NCBI RefSeq assembly: GCF_040954645.1
Contig: NC_092807.1
Span: forward strand, 75,160,021-75,224,020
DNA length: 64,000 bases
Source: Diabrotica undecimpunctata
Lineage: Eukaryota; Arthropoda; Insecta; Coleoptera; Chrysomelidae
Direction: 5' to 3'
The notes beneath the pieces are model-generated. The model made no database searches and was not told the DNA's origin. It was given only the letters and a program-made list of their open reading frames with translations. Within the stretch, counting starts at the first letter, position 1; each line of letters starts with the position of its first letter. Both the position numbers and the translations under genes were made by a program. Below, one piece after another: positions 54,183 to 64,000 of the stretch.

Positions 54183-57100
54183 CAGCGAATACATACATAC
54201 AAGTGGAAATTTTTCTCACGAACCGTTAGATGTAGAAAAATTTTAAGTATGGCAGAAGAACGAGCGGCCAATTTTATGTAGAAAATTTGTTTTCGCTTGA
54301 CTCTCGGACCAAAATTGACGCCAATATAGCCGATTAACGAAATTTGATAAAAATCCAATGGTCTACAGTTTTTTCGACTTTCCGGCAAAACGGTTCATAA
54401 TTTCTAGCCACATGTTAATATATTTTTAAACAGCAAGTCACCCTTAATCAAAGTAATTCAAATTTCAAACAAAATATTCACTTTTAATTTTCACGAAATT
54501 TTCAGCAAATACAGACATCCAAGTGGAAATTTTTCTCACGAACAGTTAGATGTAGGAAAATTCTGAGTATGGCAGAAGAACGAGCGGCCAATTTTATGTA
54601 GGAAATGTGTTTTTGCTTGACTCTCGGACCAAAATTGACGCCAATATAGCCGATTAACGAAATTTGATAAAAATCCAATGGTCTACAGTTTTTTCGATTT
54701 TCCGGCAAAACGGTTTATAATTTCTAGCCACATGTTAATATATTTTTAAACAGCAAGTCACCCTTAATCAAAATAATTCAAATTTTAAACAAAATATTCA
54801 CTTTTAATTTTCACGAAATTTTCAGCAAATACAGACATCCAAGTGGAAATTTTTCTCACGAACCGTTAGATGTAGGAAAATTCTGAGTATGGCAGAAGAA
54901 CGAGCGGCAATTTTATGTAGGAAATGTGTTTTCGCTTGACTCTCGGACCAAAATTGACGCCAATATAGCCGATTAACTAAATTTGATAAAAATCCAAGGG
55001 TACCCCCTTGGAAAATTTTTTCCAAATTTTCCAAAAAAAAAAATTTTGTTTAATGTTTTGGTACATGCACTTGGTCCAGCTTATTCCAAACATGTGGTTT
55101 TTTCTGATCCCTTACCCCCAGTTTGCCGGAAAAGAGGAAAAATCGGATTAAAAAATCTACAGTTTTTTCGATTTTTCGGCAAAACGGTGCATAATTTTTA
55201 GCCACATGTATGGATTTTTTTAATCAGCAAGTCGCCCTTAATCGAAATCATGCAAATTTCAAACAAACTATACACTTTTAATTTTTTCGAAATTTTCAGC
55301 GAATACATACATCCAAGTGGAAATTTTTCTCACGAACCGTTAGATGTAGGAAAATTTTGAGTATGGCAGAAGAACGAGCGGCCAATTTTATGTAGGAAAT
55401 GTGTTTTCGCTTGACTTTCGGACCAAAATTGACGCCAATATAGCCGATTAACGAAATTTGATAAAAATCCAACGGTCTACAGTTTTTTCGATTTTCCGGC
55501 AAAACGGTTCATAATTTCTAGCCACATGTTAATATATTTTTAAACAGCAAGTCACCCCTAATTAAAATAATTTAAATTTCAAACAAAATATTCACTTTTA
55601 ATTTTCACGAAATTTTCAGCAAATACAGACATCCAAGTGGAAATTTTTCTCACGAACCGTTAGATGTAGGAAAATTCTGAGTATGGCAGAAGAACGAGCG
55701 GCCAATTTTATGTAGGAAATGTATTTTCGCTTGACTCTCGGACCAAAATTGACGCCAATATAGCCGATTAACTAAATTTGATAAAAATCCAAGGGTACTC
55801 CCTTGGAAAAATTTTTCCAAATTTTCCAAAAAAAAAAATTTTGTTTAATGTTTTGGTACATGCACTTGGTAAAGCTAATTCCAAACATGTGGTTTTTTCT
55901 GATCCCTTACCCCCAGTTTGCCGGAAAAGAGGAAAAATCGGATTAAAAAATCTACAGTTTTTTCGATTTTTCGGCAAAACGGTGCATAATTTTTTGCGAC
56001 ATGTATGGATTTTTTTAATCAGCAAGTCACCCTTAAACGAAATAATTCAAATTTCAAACAAAATATTCACTTTTAATTTTCACGAAATTTTCAGCAAATA
56101 CAGACATCCAAGTGGAAATTTTTCTCACTAACCGTTAGATGTAGGAAAATTCTGAGTATGGCAGAAGAACGAGCGGCCAATTTTATGTAGGAAATGTGGT
56201 TTCGCTTGACTCTCGGACCAAAATTGACGCCAATATAGCCGATTAACGAAATTTGATAAAAATCCAAGGGTACCCCCTTGGAAAATTTTTTCCAAATTTT
56301 CCAAAAAAAATTTTGTTTAATATTTTGGTACATGCACTTGGTCCAGCTTATTCCAAACATGTGGTTTTTTCTGATCCCTTACCCCCAGTTTTCCGGAAAA
56401 GAGGAAAAATCGGATTAAAAAATCTACAGTTTTTTCGATTTTTCGGAAAAACGGTGCATAATTTTTTGCCACATGTATGGATTTTTTTAATCAGCAAGTC
56501 ACCCTTAATCGAAATAATTCAAATTTCAAACAAAATATACACTTTTATTTTTTCGAAATTTTCAGCGAATACATACATACAAGTGGAAATTTTTCTCACG
56601 AACCGTTAGATGTAGAAAAATTTTAAGTATGGCAGAAGAACGAGCGGCCAATTTTATGTAGAAAATGTGTTTTCGCTTGACTCTCGGACCAAAATTGACG
56701 CCAATATAGCCGATTAACGAAATTTGATAAAAATCCAATGGTCTACAGTTTTTTCGACTTTCCGGCAAAACGGTTCATAATTTCTAGCCACATGTTAATA
56801 GATTTTTAAACAGCAAGTCACCCTTAATCAAAGTAATTCAAATTTCAAACAAAATATTCACTTTTAATTTTCACGAAATTTTCAGCAAATACAGACATCC
56901 AAGTGGAAATTTTTCTCACGAACAGTTAGATGTAGGAAAATTCTGAGTATGGCAGAAGAACGAGCGGCCAATTTTATGTAGGAAATGTGTTTTTGCTTGA
57001 CTCTCGGACCAAAATTGACGCCAATATAGCCGATTAACGAAATTTGATAAAAATCCAATAGTCTACAGTTTTTTCGATTTTCCGGCAAAACGGTTCATAA

Positions 57101-57521
57101 TTTCTAGCCACATGTTAATATATTTTTAAACAGCAAGTCACCCTTAATCAAAATAATTCAAATTTTAAACAAAATATTCACTTTTAATTTTCACGAAATT
57201 TTCAGCAAATACAGACATCCAAGTGGAAATTTTTCTCACGAACCGTTAGATGTAGGAAAATTCTGAGTATGGCAGAAGAACGAGCGGCAATTTTATGTAG
57301 GAAATGTGTTTTCGCTTGACTCTCGGACCAAAATTGACGCCAATATAGCCGATTAACGAAATTTGATAAAAATCCAATGGTCTACAGTTTTTTCGATTTT
57401 CCGGCAAAACGGTTCATAATTTCTAGCCACATGTTAATATATTTTTAAACAGCAAGTCACCCTTAATCAAAATAATTCAAATTTTAAACAAAATATTCAC
57501 TTTTAATTTTCACGAAATTTT
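54183..57521 (+). repeat. Mixed run: S1 S2 La S3 Lb Lc S1 S2 S
   Basis: Starts are 54183, 54503, 54823, 55297, 55617, 56092, 56563, 56883 and 57203. S3 at 55297 is followed directly by Lb, where HOR-F has S4 between them. The S at 57203 carries the La-specific deletion gcggcaatttt but lacks the L module, so it is an La/S recombinant. Confidence 0.82.
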
Positions 57522-58785
57522 CAGCAAATACAGACATCCAAGTGGAAATTTTTCTCACGAACCGTTAGATGTAGGAAAATTCTGAGTATGGCAGAAGAAC
57601 GAGCGGCAATTTTATGTAGGAAATGTGTTTTCGCTTGACTCTCGGACCAAAATTGACGCCAATATAGCCGATTAACTAAATTTGATAAAAATCCAAGGGT
57701 ACCCCCTTGGAAAAATTTTTCCAAATTTTCCAAAAAAAAAAATTTTGTTTAATGTTTTGGTACATGCACTTGGTCCAGCTTATTCCAAACATGTGGTTTT
57801 TTCTGATCCCTTACCCCCAGTTTGCCGGAAAAGAGGAAAAATCGGATTAAAAAATCTACAGTTTTTTCGATTTTTCGGCAAAACGGTGCATAATTTTTAG
57901 CCACATGTATGGATTTTTTTAATCAGCAAGTCGCCCTTAATCGAAATAATTCAAATTTCAAACAAAATATACACTTTTAATTTTTTCGAAATTTTCAGCG
58001 AATACATACATCCAAGTGGAAATTTTTCTCACGAACCGTTAGATGTAGGAAAATTTTGAGTATGGCAGAAGAACGAGCGGCCAATTTTATGTAGGAAATG
58101 TGGTTTCGCTTGACTCTCGGACCAAAATTGACGCCAATATATCCGATTAACGAAATTTAATAAAAATCCAAGGGTACCCCCTTGGAAAATTTTTTCCAAA
58201 TTTTCCAAAAAAAATTTTGTTTAATATTTTGGTACATGCACTTGGTCCAGCTTATTCCAAACATGTGGATTTTCTGATCCCTTACCCCCAGTTTGCCGGA
58301 AAAGAGGAAAAATCGGATTAAAAAATCTACAGTTTTTTCGATTTTTCGGCAAAACGGTGCATAATTTTTTGCCACATGTATGGATTTTTTTAATCAGCAA
58401 GTCATCCTTAATCGAAATAATTCAAATTTCAAACAAAATATACACTTTTATTTTTTCGAAATTTTCAGCGAATACATACATACAAGTGGAAATTTTTCTC
58501 ACAAACCGTTAGATGTAGAAAAATTTTAAGTATGGCAGAAGAACGAGCGGCCAATTTTATGTAGGAAATGTGTTTTTGCTTGACTCTCGGACGAAAATTG
58601 ACGTGAATATAGCCGATTAACGAAATTTGATAAAAATCCAATGGTCTACAGTTTTTTCGATTTTCCGGCAAAACGGTTCATTATTTCTAGCCACATGTTA
58701 ATATATTTTTAAACAGCAAGTCATTCTTAATCAAAATAATTCAAATTTTAAACAAAATATTCACTTTTAATTTTCACGAAATTTT
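57522..58785 (+). repeat. La Lc S-hybrid run
   Basis: Starts are 57522 (La), 57996 (Lc) and 58466 (S). La followed by Lc repeats the arrangement at 49427-50372, including aatatatccg and gaaatttaataaaaat. The S at 58466 begins as S1 (cagcgaatacatacatac) but continues with gtttttgcttg and gattttccgg; it has private changes (ctcacaaaccg, gacgtgaatatag). Confidence 0.8.
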
Positions 58786-59899
58786 CAGCAAATACAGACA
58801 TCCAAGTGGAAATTTTTCTCACGAACCGTTAGATGTAGGAAAATTCTGAGTATGGCAGAAGAACGAGCGGCAATTTTATGTAGGAAATGTGTTTTCGCTT
58901 GACTCTCGGACCAAAATTGCCGCCAATATAGCCGATTAACTAAATTTGATAAAAATCCAAGGGTACCCCCTTGGAAAAATTTTTCCAAATTTTCCAAAAA
59001 AAAAAATTTTGTTTAATGTTTTGGTACATGCACTTGGTCCAGCTTATTCCAAACATGTGGTTTTTTCTGATCCCTTACCCCCAGTTTGCCGGAAAAGAGG
59101 AAAAATCGCATTAAAAAATCTACAGTTTTTTCGATTTTTCGGCAAAACGGTGCATAATTTTTAGCCACATGTATGGATTTTTTTAATTAGCAAGTCGCCC
59201 TTAATCGAAATAATTCAAATTTCAATCAAAATATACACTTTTAATTTTTTCGAAATTTTCAGCGAATACATACATCCAAGTGGAAATTTTTCTCACGAAC
59301 CGTTAGATGTAGGAAAATTTTGAGTATGGCAGAAGAACGAGCGGCCAATTTTATGTCGGAAATGTGTTTTCGCTTGACTTTCGGACCAAAATTGACGCCA
59401 ATATAGCCGATTAACGAAATTTGATAAAAATCCAACGGTCTACAGTTTTTTCGATTTTCCGGCAAAACGGTTCATAATTTCTAGCCACATGTTAATATAT
59501 TTTTAAACAGCAAGTCACCCCTAATTAAAATAATTTAAATTTCAAACAAAATATTCACTTTTAATTTTCACGAAATTTTCAGCAAATACAGACATCCAAG
59601 TGGAAATTTTTCTCACGAACCGTTAGATGTAGGAAAATTCTAAGTATGGCAGAAGAACGAGCGGCCAATTTTATGTAGGAAATGTGTTTTCGCTTGACTC
59701 TCGGACCAAAATTGACGCCAATATAGCCGATTAACGAAATTTGATAAAAATCCAATGGTCTACAGTTTTTTCGATTTTCCGGCAAAACGGTTCATAATTT
59801 CTAGCCACATGTTAATATATTTTTAAACAGCAAGTCACCCTTAATCAAAATAATTCAAATTTTAAACAAAATATTCACTTTTAATTTTCACGAAATTTT
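58786..59899 (+). repeat. La S3 S4 trimer, copy 1 (1114 bp)
   Basis: Starts are 58786, 59260 and 59580. The same trimer follows immediately at 59900 and also lies inside HOR-F at 734, 44347 and 62281. Private changes here are aaaattgccgcc near 58917 and aaatcgcatt near 59105. Confidence 0.88.
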
Positions 59900-61013
59900 C
59901 AGCAAATACAGACATCCAAGTGGAAATTTTTCTCACGAACCGTTAGATGTAGGAAAATTCTGAGTATGGCAGAAGAACGAGCGGCAATTTTATGTAGGAA
60001 ATGTGTTTTCGCTTGACTCTCGGACCAAAATTGACGCCAATATAGCCGATTAACTAAATTTGATAAAAATCCAAGGGTACCCCCTTGGAAAAATTTTTCC
60101 AAATTTTCCAAAAAAAAAAATTTTGTTTAATGTTTTGGTACATGCACTTGGTCCAGCTTATTCCAAACATGTGGTTTTTTCTGATCCCTTACCCCCAGTT
60201 TGCCGGAAAAGAGGAAAAATCGGATTAAAAAATCTACAGTTTTTTCGATTTTTCGGCAAAACGGTGCATAATTTTTAGCCACATATATGGATTTTTTTAA
60301 TCAGCAAGTCGCCCTTAATCGAAATAATGCAAATTTCAAACAAACTATACACTTTTAATTTTTTCGAAATTTTCAGCGAATACATACATCCAAGTGGAAA
60401 TTTTTCTCACGAACCGTTAGATGTAGGAAAATTTTGAGTATGGCAGAAGAACGAGCGGCCAATTTTATGTAGGAAATGTGTTTTCGCTTGACTTTCGGAC
60501 CAAAATTGACGCCAATATAGCCGATTAACGAAATTTGATAAAAATCCAACGGTCTACAGTTTTTTCGATTTTCCGGCAAAACGGTTCATAATTTCTAGCC
60601 ACATGTTAATATATTTTTAAACAGCAAGTCACCCCTAATTAAAATAATTTAAATTTCAAACAAAATATTCACTTTTAATTTTCACGAAATTTTCAGCAAA
60701 TACAGACATCCAAGTGGAAATTTTTCTCACGAACCGTTAGATGTAGGAAAATTCTAAGTATGGCAGAAGAACGAGCGGCCAATTTTATGTAGGAAATGTG
60801 TTTTCGCTTGACTCTCGGACCAAAATTGACGCCAATATAGCCGATTAACGAAATTTGATAAAAATCCAATGGTCTACAGTTTTTTCGATTTTCCGGCAAA
60901 ACGGTTCATAATTTCTAGCCACATGTTAATATATTTTTAAACAGCAAGTCACCCTTAATCAAAATAATTCAAATTTTAAACAAAATATTCACTTTTAATT
61001 TTCACGAAATTTT
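59900..61013 (+). repeat. La S3 S4 trimer, copy 2 (1114 bp)
   Basis: Starts are 59900, 60374 and 60694. It is the same size as the preceding trimer and nearly identical to it, except that it has aataatgcaaattt and acaaactatacac in the La tail where copy 1 has aataattcaaattt. Confidence 0.9.
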
Positions 61014-63394
61014 CAGCAAATACAGACATCCAAGTGGAAATTTTTCTCACGAACTGTTAGATGTAGGAAAATTCTGAGTATAGCAGAAGAACGAGCGGCC
61101 AATTTTGTGTAGGAAATGTATTTTCGCTTGACTCTCGGACCAAAATTGACGCCAATATAGCCGATTAACTAAATTTTATAAAAATCCAAGGGTACTCCCT
61201 TGGAAAAATTTTTCCAAATTTTCCAAAAAAAAAAATTTTGTTTAATGTTTTGGTACATGCACTTGGTAAAGCTAATTCCAAACATGTGGTTTTTTCTGAT
61301 CCCTTACCCCCAGTTTGCCGGAAAAGAGAAAAAATCGGATTAAAAAATCTACAGTTTTTTCGATTTTTCGGCAAAACGGTGCATAATTTTTTGCGACATG
61401 TATGGATTTTTTTAATCAGCAAATCACCCTTAAACGAAATAATTCAAATTTCAAACAAAATATTCACTTTTAATTTTCACGAAATTTTCAGCAAATACAG
61501 ACATCCAAGTGGAAATTTTTCTCACTAACCGTTAGATGTAGGAAAATTCTGAGTATGGCAGAAGAACGAGCGGCCAATTTTATGTAGGAAATGTGGTTTC
61601 GCTTGACTCTCGGACCAAAATTGACGCCAATATAGCCGATTAACGAAATTTGATAAAAATCCAAGGGTACCCCCTTGGAAATTTTTTTCCAAATTTTCCA
61701 AAAAAAAATTTTGTTTAATATTTTGGTACATGCACTTGGTCCAGCTTATTCCAAACATGTGGTTTTTTCTGATCCCTTACCCCCAGTTTTTCGGAAAAGG
61801 GGAAAAATCGGATTAAAAAATCTACAGTTTTTTCGATTTTTCGGAAAAACGGTGCATAATTTTTTGCCACATGTATGGATTTTTTTAATCAGCAAGTCAC
61901 CCTTAATCGAAATAATTCAAATTTCAAACAAAATATACACTTTTATTTTTTCGAAATTTTCAGCGAATACATACATACAAGTGGAAATTTTTCTCACGAA
62001 CCGTTAGATGTAGAAAAATTTTAAGTATGGCAGAAGAACGAGCGGCCAATTTTATGTAGAAAATGTGTTTTCGCTTGACTCTTGGACCAAAATTGACGCC
62101 AATATAGCCGATTAACGAAATTTGATAAAAATCCAATGGTCTACAGTTTTTTCGACTTTCCGGCAAAACGGTTCATAATTTCTAGCCACATGTTAATATA
62201 TTTTTAAACAGCAAGTCACCCTTAATCAAAATAATTCAAATTTTAAACAAAATATTCACTTTTAATTTTCACGAAATTTTCAGCAAATACAGACATTCAA
62301 GTGGAAATTTTTCTCACGAACCGTTAGATGTAGGAAAATTCTGAGTATGACAGAAGAACGAGCGGCAATTTTATGTAGGAAATGTGTTTTCGCTTGACTC
62401 TCGGACCAAAATTGACGCCAATATAGCCGATTAACTAAATTTGATAAAAATCCAAGGGTACCCCCTTGGAAAAATTTTTCCAAATTTTCCAAAAAAAAAA
62501 ATTTTGTTTAATGTTTTGGTACATGCACTTGGTCCAGCTTATTCCAAACATGTGGTTTTTTCTGATCCCTTACCCCCAGTTTGCCGGAAAAGAGGAAAAA
62601 TCGGATTAAAAAATCTACAGTTTTTTCGATTTTTCGGCAAAACGGTGCATAATTTTTAGCCACATGTATGGATTTTTTTAATCAGCAAGTCGCCCTTAAT
62701 CGAAATAATGCAAATTTCAAACAAACTATACACTTTTAATTTTTTCGAAATTTTCAGCGAATACATACATCCAAGTGGAAATTTTTCTCACGAACCGTTA
62801 GATGTAGGAAAATTTTGAGTATGGCAGAAGAACGAGCGGCCAATTTTATGTAGGAAATGTGTTTTCGCTTGACTTTCGGACCAAAATTGACGCCAATATA
62901 GCCGATTAACGAAATTTGATAAAAATCCAACGGTCTACAGTTTTTTCTATTTTCCGGCAACACGGTTCATAATTTCTAGCCACATGTTAATATATTTTTA
63001 AACAGCAAGTCACCCCTAATTAAAATAATTTAAATTTCAAACAAAATATTCACTTTTAATTTTCACGAAATTTTCAGCAAATACAGACATCCAAGTGGAA
63101 ATTTTTCTCACGAACCGTTAGATGTAGGAAAATTCTAAGTATGGCAGAAGAACGAGCGGCCAATTTTATGTAGGAAATGTGTTTTCGCTTGACTCTCGGA
63201 CCAAAATTGACGCCAATATAGCCGATTAACGAAATTTGATAAAAATCCAATGGTCTACAGTTTTTTCGATTTTCCGGCAAAACGGTTCATAATTTCTAGC
63301 CACATGTTAATATATTTTTAAACAGCAAGTCACCCTTAATCAAAATAATTCAAATTTTAAACAAAATATTCAGTTTTAATTTTCACGAAATTTT
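61014..63394 (+). repeat. HOR-F copy: Lb Lc S1 La S3 S4 (2381 bp)
   Basis: Starts are 61014, 61489, 61961, 62281, 62755 and 63075. It pairs with 43081-45460, sharing ttttgtgtaggaaatg and cagcaaatcaccc in Lb. Private changes include aaattttataaaa near 61172 and gaaatttttttcc near 61678. Confidence 0.9.
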
Positions 63395-63569
63395 CAGCAA
63401 ATACAGACATCCAAGTGGAAATTTTTCTCACGAACCGTTAGATGTAGGAAAATTCTGAGTATGGCAGAAGAACGAGCGGCAATTTTATGTAGGAAATGTG
63501 TTTTCGCTTGACTCTCGGACCAAAATTGACGCCAATATAGCCGATTAACTAAATTTGATAAAAATCCAA

Positions 63570-63727
63570 GGGTACCCCCTTGGAAAAATTTTTCCAAATT
63601 TTCCAAAAAAAAAAATTTTGTTTAATGTTTTGGTACATGCACTTGGTCCAGCTTATTCCAAACATGTGGTTTTTTCTGATCCCTTACCCCCAGTTTGCCG
63701 GAAAAGAGGAAAAATCGGATTAAAAAA
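63570..63727 (+). repeat. L-specific module (about 155 bp net) absent from S monomers
   Basis: In S monomers atccaa is followed by tgg and then tctacag. In L monomers the tgg is replaced by about 158 bp. The module holds GGTACC in La and Lc (ggtact in Lb), a perfect 18-bp palindrome, a poly-A run of variable length, ggtacatgcacttgg, aaacatgtgg followed by a T-run, ctgatccctta, and ccggaaaagagg. It occurs in all 68 complete L units. Its ends lie in the imperfect direct repeats gataaaaatcca (63557) and gattaaaaaatcta (63718), which are 161 bp apart. Confidence 0.9.
63580..63597. repeat. Perfect 18-bp palindrome in the L module
   Basis: The sequence ttggaaaaatttttccaa equals its own reverse complement. 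It follows a GGTACC-centred palindrome (gggtaccc) and is followed by a third ttttccaa. The same element recurs in L units across the array, sometimes as ttggaaaattttttccaa, which is slightly off-centre. It could extrude as a small hairpin or mark a binding site; no function is shown. Confidence 0.85.
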
Positions 63728-64000
63728 TCTACAGTTTTTTCGATTTTTCGGCAAAACGGTGCATAATTTTTAGCCACATGTATGGATTTTTTTAATCAGC
63801 AAGTCGCCCTTAATCGAAATAATGCAAATTTCAAACAAACTATACACTTTTAATTTTTTCGAAATTTTCAGCGAATACATACATCCAAGTGGAAATTTTT
63901 CTCACGAACCGTTAGATGTAGGAAAATTTTGAGTATGGCAGAAGAACGAGCGGCCAATTTTATGTAGGAAATGTGTTTTCGCTTGACTTTCGGACCAAAA

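Larger units (their letters stand above)
63395..63868 (+). repeat. Reference L monomer, subtype La (474 bp)
   Basis: The first part of this unit matches an S monomer through gataaaaatccaa. An L-only stretch then follows before the shared tctacagttttttcg. Its right half is L-type: ggtgcataatttttagcc and atgtatggattttttt in place of the S forms ggttcataatttctagcc and atgttaatatattttt. The La subtype is marked by a missing C in the conserved box (gcggcaatttt), seen in about two dozen L units from 734 onward. La units are followed by a monomer beginning cagcgaatacatac, whereas S and Lb units are followed by cagcaaatacagac. Confidence 0.93.
1..64000. repeat. Satellite DNA array of S (320 bp) and L (about 473 bp) monomers
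   Basis: Every part of the window can be assigned to a tandem monomer starting at cagc(a/g)aatac and carrying one copy of the box gaacgagcggc. I located 166 complete units (98 S, 68 L) between 414 and 63868, plus an incomplete L before 414 and an incomplete S after 63868. All are in the same orientation, with no inversion and no unrelated insertion. Neither array edge is in the window. This is the organisation of eukaryotic centromeric or pericentromeric satellite DNA; the chromosomal location is inferred, not seen. Short open frames recur once per monomer on both strands but are overlapping, indel-broken and not coding. Confidence 0.97.
63395..64000 (+). repeat. La followed by a truncated S3 at right edge
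   Basis: The La at 63395 is complete. The unit from 63869 begins cagcgaatacatacatcc and has gactttcgg, identifying it as S3, and is cut by the window end. The array therefore continues to the right. Confidence 0.9.

Noticed and set aside
63570..63727. L module as an inserted transposable element
   Set aside because: It has no terminal inverted repeats, target-site duplication, coding sequence or poly-A end of a retroelement. It is at one fixed position in all L units.
1..64000. CRISPR array
   Set aside because: The repeating units are 320-475 bp and contiguous, with no short repeats separated by unique spacers and no cas genes.
1..64000. Membership of a named insect satellite such as the Drosophila 1.688 (359-bp) family
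   Set aside because: There is a general resemblance in AT-rich wording, but the monomer lengths differ and I could not make a convincing alignment from memory.

Overview
The whole 64-kb window is one head-to-tail satellite DNA array. I found no gene, RNA gene, transposon, CRISPR array or single-copy sequence in it. All repeat units run in the same orientation. One monomer I counted by hand (12013-12332) is about 33% G+C. Megabase-style tandem arrays of this kind are typical of eukaryotic centromeric or pericentromeric heterochromatin. The taxon cannot be read from the sequence: there is no gene to place it, and I do not recognise the monomer as a named satellite family.

The array is built from two related monomers, about 320 bp (S) and about 470-475 bp (L). 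L differs from S mainly by an extra stretch of about 155 bp between an 'atccaa' and a 'tctacag' that both share. Taking the motif cagc(a/g)aatac as monomer start, I count 166 complete monomers (98 S, 68 L) between 414 and 63868, plus a partial L at the left edge and a partial S at the right edge. Diagnostic variants define subtypes. La has a 1-bp deletion giving gcggcaatttt. Lb has ggtactccc and ggtaaagctaatt; its Lb' form has gcatttggtaaag. Lc has gtggtttcgc and aatattttgg. S1 has gactttccgg and gtagaaaatg. S2 has gaacagttag and gtttttgc. S3 has ccaacggtc and cccctaatta. S4 has gaaaattctaagta.

These subtypes are arranged in higher-order repeats (HORs). HOR-F (Lb Lc S1 La S3 S4, about 2.38 kb) is at 1-2791, 43081-47200 and 61014-63394. 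HOR-A (three S-L pairs, 2383 bp) is duplicated at 2792-7557. HOR-B (SSSSSLSL, about 2.87 kb) is duplicated at 8198-13925. Irregular units occupy 13926-18365. HOR-C (Lb Lc S1 S2 La S1 S4, about 2697 bp) occurs three times at 18366-26457 and again at 32810-36390. HOR-D (9-mer then 8-mer) is at 26458-32809 and is copied as a block at 36765-43080. HOR-E (Lc S1 S2 La S1 S2 La) is at 47201-49900 and 51487-54182, separated by a 4-mer. Mixed units fill 54183-61013.

The picture is an array shaped by repeated unequal exchange and conversion among S and L variants. The left part (about 3-13 kb) keeps variants not seen elsewhere. The many short open frames on both strands are by-products of the repeat, recurring once per monomer and broken by indels, and are not annotated as genes.
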